Below, piece after piece: positions 19,584 through 28,820 of a DNA stretch of 64,000 nt. The position numbers and the translations under genes are program-made. The notes under the pieces were generated by a model. It did no database searches. It was not told where the DNA came from and saw only the letters and a program-made list of their open reading frames with translations. Position 1 is the first letter of the stretch. Each line of letters starts with the position of its first letter. Origin of the DNA: Flavobacterium tagetis (GTDB lineage: Bacteria; Bacteroidota; Bacteroidia; Flavobacteriales; Flavobacteriaceae); assembly GCF_016735615.1 (NCBI RefSeq), contig NZ_JAERSF010000002.1, positions 1,054,001 through 1,118,000 on the forward strand, written 5' to 3'.

Positions 19584-19979
19584 TCACTCCACAATACTAG
19601 AAGAGGCCTTAATCTCAAAATCGGCATATTGCCAAGCATCATCAAAAGAGTTTTTAATTTGTAAAGCCTCTTTTTCTTTTTTCTGAGCAACTAAAGAGTT
19701 GTAAAGTCCAATTAAGGCGAAGCCGTTTTTTGGGAGCGTTTGTAAATCTTGTTTGTATACTTTTTCTGCTTCGGTATATTTTCCTGCTTTAAGTAAAACA
19801 GTTCCGAGATAATGTCTAACAGAGAAAAACCAGTCTGGCGGTTCGTTGTAATTTAATTGAACTTCAATTTCTATTGCTTTATTTAAAAGAACAATAGCTT
19901 TATCTAAATTGTTCTTTTTTGTTTCAACACCTGCTGAAAGAACGTTATTAGCAATCTGAACAAGATCCTTGCTCTGCAA
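19584..19979 (-). pseudogene. Truncated tandem copy of the TPR lipoprotein 3' end
   Basis: This encodes about 130 residues nearly identical to the C-terminus of the full TPR protein at 20105-21829 (shared NYNEPPDWFFSVRHYLGT, KQDLQTLPKNGFALIGLYN, NAWQYADFEIK with D for N). Homology breaks exactly at hairpin repeat copy 3: the frame runs into GCTCTGCAAAG and opens only with a TTG. It has no leader, no natural start and one TPR unit. It is best read as a by-product of a roughly 512-bp tandem duplication [repeat + gene 3' end], not a functional gene. Confidence 0.75.
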
Positions 19980-20038
19980 AGAGTTTCAACCTTAAATTAA
20001 AAAGCTGCGCAAATGTCTCTGACTTTGCGCATTTTTTT
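19971..20038. repeat. Hairpin repeat copy 3 (duplication junction)
   Basis: GCTCTGCAAAGAG followed by TGCGCAAA-TGTCTCTGAC-TTTGCGCA and a T7 run. It sits between the truncated copy and the intact TPR gene and marks the junction of the tandem duplication. Confidence 0.75.
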
Positions 20039-20104
20039 GGTCTTAGAATTTCTAAACCTAGTAAAAGTCTCCGACTTTTTACGATGACATCTTAAAAACT
20101 AAAA

Positions 20105-21829
20105 TCACTCAAAAATACTAGAAGAATCCTTAATCTCAAAATCGGCATATTGCCAAGCATTATCAAAAGAGGTTTTAATTTTTAAAGCCTCTTTTTCTTT
20201 TTTCTGTAGCGATAGAGCATTATAAAGTCCAATTAAAGCGAATCCGTTTTTTGGGAGTGTTTGTAAATCTTGTTTGTAGATCTTTTCAGCTTCGGCATAT
20301 TTTCCAGTTTTAAGTAAAGCTGTGCCTAAATAATGTCTAACGGAGAAAAACCAATCAGGCGGTTCGTTGTAATTTAACTGATCTTCAATTGCTATTGCTT
20401 TATTTAAAAAAGTAACGGCTTTATCCAAATTATTCTTTTTGGCCTCAACACCTGCTGAAAGAACGTTGGCAGCAATCTGAACAAGATCATACGTGGTGTT
20501 GATATTCCAAATAGTAACCTCTTTTAAGGTTTTATCTTTGGCTAGTTGGTTCAGAGAAGCAAGCTGTTTTTCGGCATTGGCAATATCATTTTTTCCGAGA
20601 TACGCCATTCCTTGCGCATAGTGCCAAATGGCATTCGGATATACTAGATCTTTTTCAGGTTGTGGAATCTCCATAATTTTATCCCACATCGAGAATTTTA
20701 CGGCGATATAATACGGTATACTATAATAATGCTGTAAAGTTCCCCAGCCAGCTTCACGCATAATTTTGGGAGACATATGCTGCTGTAATATTTGTGCCGA
20801 TTCCCAAGCCAATTTTGAATTTCCTTCTAAAGCCGCTGTAGCCACCAAAAAATGATAATTGTGCGGATAATAGGCTAGAGGATAAGCGCCTTGTGCATTA
20901 CAGGCGGTGGAATACAAACTATCAATTCGAACAGCCTCAATATTAGAAAGCGTGCCTTCGTGATAATCTCCCGTACGAATGTAAATATGAGAAGGCATAT
21001 GTACCAAATGTCCCGATCCTGGAACTAGAGTTTCTAGTAATTTGGCACTTTTTAGTCCGTTTTCTGGATGTGCAGAAGCTTCTACCGCATGAACCAAAAA
21101 ATGATGCGCGCCGGGATGCTTCGGATTTTTTTTAATTAATTCGTTTAGAACAGCTAGTATTTCGGGAGTCCATTTTTTAGGTATTCCGGTGCCTTTTTCA
21201 TACAAATCCCACGGATGTAGATTCATTTGAGATTCCGCGTAAAGCGCGCCAATATCTGGATCTAAGGGAAACTGAGCATATACTTTTTTCATGGCTTCAG
21301 CATAAGCAATATCAAGTGGTTTTCTGTCTGCAGGAGGATTTTTAGCATAACGCACTAATAATGCATCAATCATAGCGATTTCTTTAGGAGAACACTTGGC
21401 AGAAAGTTTTTTAGCTTTTTGAGCCGCATCATAAGCACGCTGAAAATTATCTTCTTCCATTCCCGCATTATAATTTGGACCAACAACATAAGCAAAACCC
21501 CAATATGCCATAGCACAATTGGGATCTAAACGCGAAGCTTCATAAAATGATCTTGCTGCTTCGGCGTGATTGAATCCGTACGCCAACATCATTCCTTGAT
21601 CGAAGTATTCTTGCGCTTCGGGATTGTTGGTTGTAATTTTAAAATTTACACCATCAAGACCTCTAAACTTAGGCGCTTTTTTGTTTTGGGTGTACCAATC
21701 TTTATCGTTCGTTTTCGGAATATAACATCCTTGCGAAGCGCTGACTTTAACTGATTTGGGTTCTGTGTTTTTTTCTTTACAGGAAATAAAAAGAAAAAAA
21801 ACAGTAATTAGAAAGTAATTATATTTCAT
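20105..21829 (-). CDS. TPR-repeat lipoprotein
   Basis: A 574-residue protein with a lipoprotein signal (NYFLITVFFLFISC). Tetratricopeptide-like helical pairs follow in the N-terminal part (YFDQGMMLAYGFNHAEAARS; FYEASRLDPNCAMAYWGFAY) and near the C-terminus (LGTALLKTGKYAEAEKIYKQ). A central segment has conserved HPGAHHFLVHAVEA and HMPSHIYIRTGDYH motifs, typical of a widespread uncharacterised periplasmic TPR family. It is likely a periplasmic or outer-membrane-anchored scaffold. The partner is unknown. It stands alone. Confidence 0.85.
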   Translation of the reverse strand: MKYNYFLITVFFLFISCKEKNTEPKSVKVSASQGCYIPKTNDKDWYTQNKKAPKFRGLDGVNFKITTNNPEAQEYFDQGMMLAYGFNHAEAARSFYEASRLDPNCAMAYWGFAYVVGPNYNAGMEEDNFQRAYDAAQKAKKLSAKCSPKEIAMIDALLVRYAKNPPADRKPLDIAYAEAMKKVYAQFPLDPDIGALYAESQMNLHPWDLYEKGTGIPKKWTPEILAVLNELIKKNPKHPGAHHFLVHAVEASAHPENGLKSAKLLETLVPGSGHLVHMPSHIYIRTGDYHEGTLSNIEAVRIDSLYSTACNAQGAYPLAYYPHNYHFLVATAALEGNSKLAWESAQILQQHMSPKIMREAGWGTLQHYYSIPYYIAVKFSMWDKIMEIPQPEKDLVYPNAIWHYAQGMAYLGKNDIANAEKQLASLNQLAKDKTLKEVTIWNINTTYDLVQIAANVLSAGVEAKKNNLDKAVTFLNKAIAIEDQLNYNEPPDWFFSVRHYLGTALLKTGKYAEAEKIYKQDLQTLPKNGFALIGLYNALSLQKKEKEALKIKTSFDNAWQYADFEIKDSSSIFE

Positions 21830-22016
21830 CGCAAAATGATTTGAAATTATATAATCAGTGTAAAAGCTCGAGAAGAATAAAAAAGATGCTTATAGTATAA
21901 TGGTTTGATACGGAGAGTATTAAGCAAAATTAAATAAAAAAGAAATAAGTTTTTTTGTAAATATTTGTTTTTTCAGTGTTTTGTTGTAAATTTTGAATTT
22001 ATTTGAGCATATAGTT

Positions 22017-22090
22017 CTCCCGCAGATTTAGCAGATTCAGCAGATTTTTTTAATTATAATATCTGCCAAATCTGCAAGATCTGCGAGAGA
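22017..22090. repeat. Dispersed palindrome, GCAGATTT family
   Basis: CTCCCGCAGATTTAGCAGA and a downstream arm ending AAATCTGCAAGATCTGCGAGA form an imperfect inverted repeat around an AT-rich loop. A relative occurs at 52694-52764 (CTCTCGCTGATTTAACAGA and ending AATCTGCGAGAGA). No coding potential. The rest of the 21830-22163 gap holds only A/T-rich sequence and the pgl terminator. Confidence 0.7.
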
Positions 22091-22103
22091 AAAAAAATTA
22101 TCA

Positions 22104-22139
22104 AAAAAATAAGGTCTACACTTTTCAGCATAGACCTTA
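22104..22139 (-). terminator. Terminator of the gnd-zwf-pgl operon
   Basis: Stem AAGGTCTA (22111-22118) pairs with TAGACCTT (22131-22138). On the minus strand a T-run follows (plus-strand A7 before it). It lies 25 bp after the pgl stop. Confidence 0.85.
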
Positions 22140-22163
22140 AATTATATGGAAATAAACAATTTA

Positions 22164-22880
22164 TTAGTTAGTTCCCGCAGCAACTTTATCCACTAAAAAC
22201 AATAATTCGCCAGAAACTGGCTTAATCAATTGCATTGGATATAAAGTGGGATTGTATTCGCCAGTTGTAACTTCCTTCAAAGCATGGATTTTCTTTTCTC
22301 CAAAAGCTACCACTACAATTTTTTCTGCCTTATTGATTATTGGAGCAGTAAGCGTGATGCGATACATTTTTTGAGGAGCCAAATAATAAGCATCGACCCA
22401 TTTGGTTTGCTCTTCTAGAACCGCTTCACCAGGGAAAAGAGAAGCTGTATGTCCGTCATCGCCCATTCCTAAAAGAATCAAGTCAAATTTACCTTCTTCG
22501 CCTAAAATATTTCTGATAGACTTTTCGTATTCAGCTGCGTATTCCTCAGGTTTAACACCGTCTTTATACATTTCAAAAATGTTTTCTTGAGGAATAGGAA
22601 CGTGGCTCAATAAAGTGGAGTAAGACATTTTTGCATTACTCAAATCATCATTAAGCGGAACCCATCTTTCATCACCCCAAAAAATATAAACTTTACTCCA
22701 GTCTATTTTGCTTTTGTAAGCATCAGAAGCTAATAATTTGTAAATCCCAGAAGGAGAAGAACCTCCTGTAAGTACAGCTGTAAATTGGCCTTTTACAGCA
22801 ATTGCTTTCTGAGCCGATTCTACAAAAAGATCTGCTGCTGTAGTATTAATTTCTTCTGTGTTATTATAAATCTGTATCAT
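22164..22880 (-). CDS. pgl: 6-phosphogluconolactonase
   Basis: A 238-residue DevB-type enzyme that hydrolyses 6-phosphoglucono-1,5-lactone to 6-phosphogluconate, step two of the oxidative pentose-phosphate pathway, in the cytosol. Family motifs are TGGSSPSGIYKLLAS (phosphate loop), FWGDERWVPLNDDLSNAKMS and LLGMGDDGHTASLFPG with the catalytic histidine. The length is standard. Its start overlaps the zwf stop by 17 bp, so translation is coupled. Last gene of the gnd-zwf-pgl operon. Confidence 0.95.
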   Translation of the reverse strand: MIQIYNNTEEINTTAADLFVESAQKAIAVKGQFTAVLTGGSSPSGIYKLLASDAYKSKIDWSKVYIFWGDERWVPLNDDLSNAKMSYSTLLSHVPIPQENIFEMYKDGVKPEEYAAEYEKSIRNILGEEGKFDLILLGMGDDGHTASLFPGEAVLEEQTKWVDAYYLAPQKMYRITLTAPIINKAEKIVVVAFGEKKIHALKEVTTGEYNPTLYPMQLIKPVSGELLFLVDKVAAGTN

Positions 22881-24393
22881 TTAAAACTTCTTCTTTTGTT
22901 TGTGTATTCGGAATCCATTTGTGGCCTTGACGTGCTAATAATTCATCAGCTTCTTCAGGCCCCCAGCTTCCTGCTTTGTAATTTGGGAAATTCTTTGGAG
23001 GCGTTGTTTTCCAAACTTGCTGAATCGTTTCAATTGCATCCCAAGCTTCTTCCACCTGATCCCAACGCATAAATAGGGTAGGATCTCCCAATAATGCATC
23101 TGCAATTAAGGTTTCATAAGCTTCTGGCGACATTGTAGAACAAGAAAAATAATCAAAAACCATTTCTGCAGGTCTTAAAGACATGGATAAACCTGGTTTT
23201 TTGGTCATAAACTGCAGTTTAATGTCCATTGAAGGTTGAATGTTGATAATCAATCGGTTTGGTGTCATGCCTTCTTTTCCGTATGAGAATGAAGAATGCG
23301 GCACTGGTTTAAATTGAATAATGATTGAAGATTGTTTTTCTTCCATTCTTTTTCCAGAACGCAAGTAGAACGGAATTCCCTGCCATCTCCAGTTGTCCAA
23401 ATAGATTTTCATTGCTACATAAGTTTCTGTATTAGAATCTGGTGCAATGCCTTTATCTTGACGATAACCCGGAACAGGAACTCCTTTTATTTCTCCAGCA
23501 TCGTACTGACCTCTTACGATATAATGATCAACTTCTTCTGGTTTAATACGACGAATTGACTTTAAAACATCTGCTTTTCGATTACGAATGTCATCAGCAT
23601 TTAAAGAAGCAGGCGCTTCCATAGCTGTCATACATAAAATCTGAAATAAGTGGTTCTGAATCATGTCTTTCAAAGCACCAACACCTTCGTAGAATCCGCC
23701 GCGTTCTTCAACGCCGACTTCTTCTGCTACGGTAATTTGCACGAAATCAATGAAATTACGGCTCCATAAAGGCTCAAACATTGAATTTCCAAAACGGAAA
23801 GCCAAGATATTCTGAACCGTTTCTTTTCCTAAATAGTGGTCAATTCTATAAATCTGCTCTTCTTTGAAAGTCTGCGAAAGCATTTCATTCAACTCGATTG
23901 CAGAAGCTTTATCGTAACCAAAAGGTTTTTCGATAATAATGCGATCTTGTTTCGCATTAGCAGCAAGTCCGATTTTCTTGATATTGCTTGAAATCGTTGA
24001 AATGAAAGAAGGCGTAATCGAAAGATAGAAAAGTCGATTAGCGCGTTCTCCAAAAGCCAGATCAAAATTGTTTATTTTTTCATTTAATCCAATGTACGAT
24101 TCTTCTTTATCGATATCAAGGCTGTGGTAAGAGATGTGCGAAAGAAATTTTTCTGTTTCTGGATCATCAACTCCTTTTCTTCTTGAGAACAGATTTAGAT
24201 TTTCTGCTACATAAGCGCGAAAATCGTCATTGGTTTTTTCAGCTCTTCCAAGAGCAATAATCTGAAACTGTTCAGACATACGTCCGTCAAGATACAGATT
24301 TTGAAAAGCGGGGAATAGCTTTCTCTTTGCCAAATCTCCAGTTCCTCCAAAAATAACAATGATTGTTGGATTCTTTAGTTTATTTTTAGTCAT
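22864..24393 (-). CDS. zwf: Glucose-6-phosphate 1-dehydrogenase
   Basis: A 509-residue enzyme oxidising glucose 6-phosphate to 6-phosphogluconolactone with NAD(P)+. An N-terminal Rossmann motif (IVIFGGTGDLAKRKLFPA) and the catalytic signature RIDHYLGKETVQN, with its His and Lys, are intact. The C-terminal dimer domain is complete (KGIAPDSNTETYVAMKIYLD). The length is normal. It lies 30 bp downstream of gnd and overlaps pgl. The operon supplies NADPH and pentoses, which fits the neighbouring redox genes, though no direct regulatory link is visible. Confidence 0.96.
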   Translation of the reverse strand: MTKNKLKNPTIIVIFGGTGDLAKRKLFPAFQNLYLDGRMSEQFQIIALGRAEKTNDDFRAYVAENLNLFSRRKGVDDPETEKFLSHISYHSLDIDKEESYIGLNEKINNFDLAFGERANRLFYLSITPSFISTISSNIKKIGLAANAKQDRIIIEKPFGYDKASAIELNEMLSQTFKEEQIYRIDHYLGKETVQNILAFRFGNSMFEPLWSRNFIDFVQITVAEEVGVEERGGFYEGVGALKDMIQNHLFQILCMTAMEAPASLNADDIRNRKADVLKSIRRIKPEEVDHYIVRGQYDAGEIKGVPVPGYRQDKGIAPDSNTETYVAMKIYLDNWRWQGIPFYLRSGKRMEEKQSSIIIQFKPVPHSSFSYGKEGMTPNRLIINIQPSMDIKLQFMTKKPGLSMSLRPAEMVFDYFSCSTMSPEAYETLIADALLGDPTLFMRWDQVEEAWDAIETIQQVWKTTPPKNFPNYKAGSWGPEEADELLARQGHKWIPNTQTKEEVLNDTDL

Positions 24394-24423
24394 TGTGTGG
24401 TTTAGTTGTGTTGCTTTATGTTG

Positions 24424-25833
24424 TTATTCAGTCCATTGTGTATGGAAAACGCCTTCTTTATCGATACGCTCGTAAGTATGCGCTCCAAAATAATCACGCT
24501 GTGCCTGAATTAAGTTAGTTGGAAGATTAGCAGAACGGTAAGCGTCAAAATAGGCCAACGAGTTCATTAATCCAGAAACCGGTAATCCTTTTTGAATTGC
24601 AAACTGAATTACAGCTCGCATTCCTGCTTGGTTTTCTACTAATTTTGAAGCGATTCCGCCATCCAAAAGTAAGTTTGGCAAATCTGCTTTTGTCACATAT
24701 GCTTTTCTGAAATCTTCTAAAATTGTCGCACGAATGATACATCCGCCACGCCAGATTTTAGCAACCGTTTCCAGATTTAATCCGTAATTATATTCTTTAG
24801 AAGCCGTGTGAAGTTGCGCTAAACCTTGAGCATAAGTTACCACGATAGAAAAATATAAAGCCGATTTTAAAGCTGCAATTGCTTCGCTTTGAGAAACATT
24901 TGTTTCATCAGCATTCCAAACTAATTTCTTAGCAGCTTCAATTCTTTCTGGTTTTGTTTTAGACATATCGCGCATGTTAACCGCTGCGTCGATAGTTGGA
25001 ACTGGAACTTGTAAATCCATTGCATTTTGCGAAGTCCATTTTCCTGTACCTTTAGATCTTGCCCAATCTGAGATTTTGTTGATTAACTGTGTTCCGTCTT
25101 CATCTTTTTGTTTTAAGATGTTTCCGGTAATTTCAATCAAATAAGATCTTAAATCATCGGTTTGATTCCACTCAGCAAAAGTTTTCTGAATCGTTTCATC
25201 ATCCAAATTATAACCTCTTTTCATAAGGTCATAAATCTCAGAAATCAACTGCATGATTCCGTATTCAATTCCGTTGTGAACCATTTTTACATAGTTTCCA
25301 GCAGAACCGTTTCCAAGATATTCTACGCAAGGTTCGCCATCTACTTTTGCTGCAATTGCTTCAAAAATAGGACGTAATCTTTCATAAGCTTTTTGATCTC
25401 CACCTGGCATCATAGCAGGACCGAAACGAGCGCCTTTTTCACCGCCCGAAATTCCCATTCCGAAGAAGTGGATTCCTTTTTCAGACAATTCCAAAAATCT
25501 CCTGTCTGTATCAGTAAAATAAGTGTTTCCACCGTCAATAATAATGTCTCCTTTATCTAAGTGAGGCAATAAACTTGCAATAGCGCTGTCAACCGGTTTT
25601 CCTGCAGGAACCAATAACATAATTGCTCTTGGCTGTTGGATAAGTTCTACAAAATGTTTTACATCTGTTGTAGCTTCAATAGTGTGATTGGCGTCGGCTT
25701 CTTGTTGAAGAGAATTGACTTTTTCGGTGTCTAAGTCTAAACCTGCAGCCGCAAAGTTATGGCTGGCGATATTTAAAAGTAAGTTACGGCCCATTACACC
25801 GAGTCCTACAATTCCAAAATCAAATTTGCTCAT
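24424..25833 (-). CDS. gnd: 6-phosphogluconate dehydrogenase, decarboxylating
   Basis: About 469 residues. It converts 6-phosphogluconate to ribulose 5-phosphate and CO2 with reduction of NADP+. The N-terminal Rossmann GIVGLGVMGRNLLLN, the substrate-binding GISGGEKGARFGPAMMPGG and the C-terminal tail around AHTYERIDKEGVFHTQW are intact. I place the start at the ATG at 25831-25833 rather than the TTG three codons upstream. First gene of the gnd-zwf-pgl operon. The 6PGDH length is typical. Confidence 0.96.
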   Translation of the reverse strand: MSKFDFGIVGLGVMGRNLLLNIASHNFAAAGLDLDTEKVNSLQQEADANHTIEATTDVKHFVELIQQPRAIMLLVPAGKPVDSAIASLLPHLDKGDIIIDGGNTYFTDTDRRFLELSEKGIHFFGMGISGGEKGARFGPAMMPGGDQKAYERLRPIFEAIAAKVDGEPCVEYLGNGSAGNYVKMVHNGIEYGIMQLISEIYDLMKRGYNLDDETIQKTFAEWNQTDDLRSYLIEITGNILKQKDEDGTQLINKISDWARSKGTGKWTSQNAMDLQVPVPTIDAAVNMRDMSKTKPERIEAAKKLVWNADETNVSQSEAIAALKSALYFSIVVTYAQGLAQLHTASKEYNYGLNLETVAKIWRGGCIIRATILEDFRKAYVTKADLPNLLLDGGIASKLVENQAGMRAVIQFAIQKGLPVSGLMNSLAYFDAYRSANLPTNLIQAQRDYFGAHTYERIDKEGVFHTQWTE

Positions 25834-26267
25834 AGTTTTCAATTAACTAAATTATTAGAAGAAATGTTTTAGCAGCAAAAAGTAAGAGAAAGTATGGTAA
25901 TTCTTTTTCATTCAATGTTTTGCAGCAAAACAATGGTTATTTTAATCTTACATTTCAAAATGTAGACCGCTAAGTTAGAGAAAAATGCTGAAAAATGAGG
26001 GGTAAAATCGTTCAGTTTTGGTCTTTATTGTGATACTTTTTATGTGTAAAAATAACATTTATTACTGCTGTTTTTTATCAGTTTATGTTACTAAAACGTT
26101 GTAATAGTACGATTGTTTGGTTATGAGTTTCTAATAATTTACTTTCGATATGATTTTCCTTTATTGATGATATAATCATAGTAAAGGAGAAAATTTGAAA
26201 ATGTTTATAAAAATTGAAATTTATTCGCATTTTTTAATGTGTACAATATGAATAATAATTTGAAATT
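25834..26267. other. Divergent intergenic region, AT-rich
   Basis: About 430 bp between gnd and a plus-strand membrane protein. Promoters for both must lie here, but no convincing TTTG/TAnnTTTG pair was found on either strand. Short palindromes only, for example ATGATATAATCATAG-like near 26170. Nothing else seen. Confidence 0.4.
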
Positions 26268-26762
26268 TTGAAAAAAATACTAATCTCCTTTTTAATTTTC
26301 GCTTTTGTTTGCAATGTAATAATATCATTAATAATAACAATTGGAAGCATCTGTTCCCATAGCTATTTGAGTGAATATGAAAATTTAAAAAGCTTTAGAA
26401 ATAAAAAATTATACATGAGTGATGATTTTTTAGTGATAAAAAAAATTTCTGAAGATACAGGAACAGGTGAAGGAACTCGATTATCTTACCTTGTAAAAGG
26501 GATAGTTTTGAGTAACAATTCTAAATTAGAATTAAGAGTAACTAAACTTGCTTACCTTGAATCAAGTTTTAATAAACAGCCTCTTTATAAAAGTAAACTA
26601 ACTGGAGATTTTTTTTTAAAGAATGCTCCTGAGGAATATTATAATTCTGAAATAAATTCTTTTTATGTAAATATTTATTTTAAAATTTCTTTTTATTTAA
26701 TAGTTGGACTAATTGTATTTCTCGTAATTCAGTACGTAAAAAAACGAAGATATAGAATATGA
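26268..26762 (+). CDS. Small membrane protein of unknown function
   Basis: A 164-residue frame opening with TTG; no ATG fits. One hydrophobic helix follows the start (ILISFLIFAFVCNVIISLII) and one lies near the C-terminus (ISFYLIVGLIVFLVIQYV), followed by a basic tail KKRRYRI. Between them is a soluble domain of about 100 residues. No family recognised. Likely a bitopic inner-membrane protein. The TTG start and isolation lower confidence. Confidence 0.5.
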   Translation: MKKILISFLIFAFVCNVIISLIITIGSICSHSYLSEYENLKSFRNKKLYMSDDFLVIKKISEDTGTGEGTRLSYLVKGIVLSNNSKLELRVTKLAYLESSFNKQPLYKSKLTGDFFLKNAPEEYYNSEINSFYVNIYFKISFYLIVGLIVFLVIQYVKKRRYRI

Positions 26763-26957
26763 GAAGCGAACTTCTCAATTGTGATTTTTTTTGTCTTATT
26801 TTTTGCAAATACTTTTATTAGAAGCAGCTTGATGCTCGTAAGAAAAAAGAAGTAAAAAATTATAAAAATGGTTATTGAAAATATAGGAATTGGGGTAATT
26901 TTGGAAACCCAATCATTGGATCCAAGATTTAATTCATTAAAGTATTATATCCTTTTT

Positions 26958-28721
26958 ATGCCAAGAAACATAAAGTTTGTTTTTACAGCCGTCTTTTTAA
27001 CCCTTACTTCGGGTATCTTTTTTAAAGCAAATGCACAATCGGTACTAGAAAATGAAATTTCTATTCAAGCAGATAAGAAACCATTAGGCAGTGTTTTGGA
27101 CTTAATGGAAGAAAAAGGAAATTTTAGATTTGCTTATTATGGCAAACTGGCTGTAAAAGATAGCGTCGTTAGCATTCATACCGATAATAATACCATAAAA
27201 GGAGTTTTAGATCAGTTGTTAGGTGCTAAATATGAATTTAAAGAATCGCCAGGATTTGTTATTGTTCGTTATGCGCCTTTAGAACTTGCTTTGGTGTTAG
27301 AAAAAAACACTGTTATGAGTGACGGACAGCAAATTGTTATTGGTTATATTGTAGATACACAAACCAATAATCGTATTGAAAATGTGAGTGTATTAGAGAA
27401 GAATGCGCTAGTGTCTACCTTAACCAATAAAGATGGTTTTTTTGAACTTCGATTAAAAAATGCACCTCAAGCTATAGAACTTACAGCCGTTAAGGAGAAT
27501 TATAAAACGGTAACGATGGTATTTCTTTCTGAAATTAAAATTCAGATGGGAGACAAAAAAAATAAAACAGATTATATTGATGGTGATTTCTCTGAAATTG
27601 AAAGATCAGGAATTGGCCGTTTCTTTATTTCCTCCAAACAAAAAATACAAGCGCTCAATCTAGGAGGATTTATTTCTAAGGTTCCTTTGCAGGCTTCTTT
27701 AATTCCGAGTATCAGTACAAGAGGAATGCTGAATACGCAGATTGTCAATAATTTTTCGCTAAATATATTAGGAGGTTATAATGCTGGAGTTCGCGGGCTT
27801 GAAATGGCAGGACTTTACAACATCAATCGTATGAATGTTGACGCGCTTCAAATAGCCGGAATATTTAATACCGTTGGAGGATCTGTAAACGGAGTTCAGT
27901 TAGCCGGAATCTATAATAATGTTTTTGGCAATTTAAGAGGATTGCAAGTAAGTGGTATTCATAATAGTGTCAAAGGTTCGCAAGTCGGTTTGCAAATGGG
28001 CGGTATCTACAACAATGTATATAAAGATTCTAAAGGACTTCAAATTGCAGGAATTGGCAATACAGTAAAGGGTTCGCAAAACGGATTACAGCTTTCAGGA
28101 ATTTACAATATTGGAAAAGATACCGTGCGAGGCGCTCAAATTACAGGTCTTTTTAATTATGCTAAAGAATTACATGGAGTCCAATTTGGATTAGTCAACA
28201 TTACAGATTCACCGTCTGGCTATAGTTTTGGTCTGTTAAACTTTAAAAAAGGCGGTTATAAAAAAATCAGCATAACAAGCAACGAAATTTCAGATATAAA
28301 TCTTGCTGTAAAAACAGGAGATCATAAAATGTATACTATTTTAATGGCGGGAAGAAGCGATAGAACCGATGAAGAAAAACTATTCTCTTTCGGAATCGGA
28401 CTAGGAAAGAACATTCCGTTAGGGAAACGTTTTACTTTTAATCCCGAATTTAGCACGCAGTATCTTTATTTAGGAAATTGGGACATTTATAATTCCTTAT
28501 CTAAATTTGATTCTCCCTTTTCTTTTCAATTGTGTAAAGGTGTAGCGCTATCTGCAGGACCTTCTTTAAATTTCTATTGGTCTGAGAAACAAGATAAAAA
28601 TGGCAATATAAACGCTTCTACATTCGTTCAGGATCGTACCAAACGCTACACTATAATCAACAATAACAGCAAAGATATTCTCGGATGGATAGGATGGAGT
28701 TTTGGATTGACGCTGTTTTAA
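26958..28721 (+). CDS. Surface protein with STN and carboxypeptidase-regulatory-like domains and GxQxxGIYN repeats
   Basis: The start is placed at the ATG at 26958, giving the signal peptide FVFTAVFLTLTSGIFFKANAQS; an in-frame ATG 90 bp upstream adds an unlikely leader. It holds an STN (secretin/TonB short N-terminal) domain (ISIQADKKPLGSVLDLMEEK), then a carboxypeptidase-regulatory-like fold (IGYIVDTQTNNRIENVSVLE). About eight copies of a roughly 21-residue repeat follow (GVQLAGIYNNV, GLQVSGIHNSV, GLQMGGIYNNV). A C-terminal beta-strand-rich region ends in WIGWSFGLTLF. The repeat resembles the LA_2272-type surface repeat described from Leptospira. It is probably an outer-membrane protein; role unknown. 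Confidence 0.75.
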   Translation: MPRNIKFVFTAVFLTLTSGIFFKANAQSVLENEISIQADKKPLGSVLDLMEEKGNFRFAYYGKLAVKDSVVSIHTDNNTIKGVLDQLLGAKYEFKESPGFVIVRYAPLELALVLEKNTVMSDGQQIVIGYIVDTQTNNRIENVSVLEKNALVSTLTNKDGFFELRLKNAPQAIELTAVKENYKTVTMVFLSEIKIQMGDKKNKTDYIDGDFSEIERSGIGRFFISSKQKIQALNLGGFISKVPLQASLIPSISTRGMLNTQIVNNFSLNILGGYNAGVRGLEMAGLYNINRMNVDALQIAGIFNTVGGSVNGVQLAGIYNNVFGNLRGLQVSGIHNSVKGSQVGLQMGGIYNNVYKDSKGLQIAGIGNTVKGSQNGLQLSGIYNIGKDTVRGAQITGLFNYAKELHGVQFGLVNITDSPSGYSFGLLNFKKGGYKKISITSNEISDINLAVKTGDHKMYTILMAGRSDRTDEEKLFSFGIGLGKNIPLGKRFTFNPEFSTQYLYLGNWDIYNSLSKFDSPFSFQLCKGVALSAGPSLNFYWSEKQDKNGNINASTFVQDRTKRYTIINNNSKDILGWIGWSFGLTLF

Positions 28722-28765
28722 AAAATGATAAAAAAAGCCTGTAAACATTAATTTTACAGTTTAAA

Positions 28766-28788
28766 GTCGCCAGGAATCGAATCCGAGT
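28766..28788 (-). other. tRNA T-arm-like fragment
   Basis: On the minus strand this reads CTCGGATTCGATTCCTGGCG, resembling the T-arm and start of the acceptor stem of a tRNA. There is no D-arm or anticodon arm nearby, and position 53 would be A rather than G. It may be a decayed attachment-site remnant or chance. The element at 31891-35204 is 3 kb away. Confidence 0.25.
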
Positions 28789-28820
28789 ATACATTTAAGC
28801 AACTAAAATTAATTGAAAGC

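Noticed and set aside
26868..26957. 30-codon N-terminal extension of the surface repeat protein
   Set aside because: The internal ATG at 26958 begins a clean signal peptide; the extension has none.
28766..28788. Complete tRNA gene
   Set aside because: Only a T-arm-like piece; no acceptor, D-arm or anticodon arm nearby.
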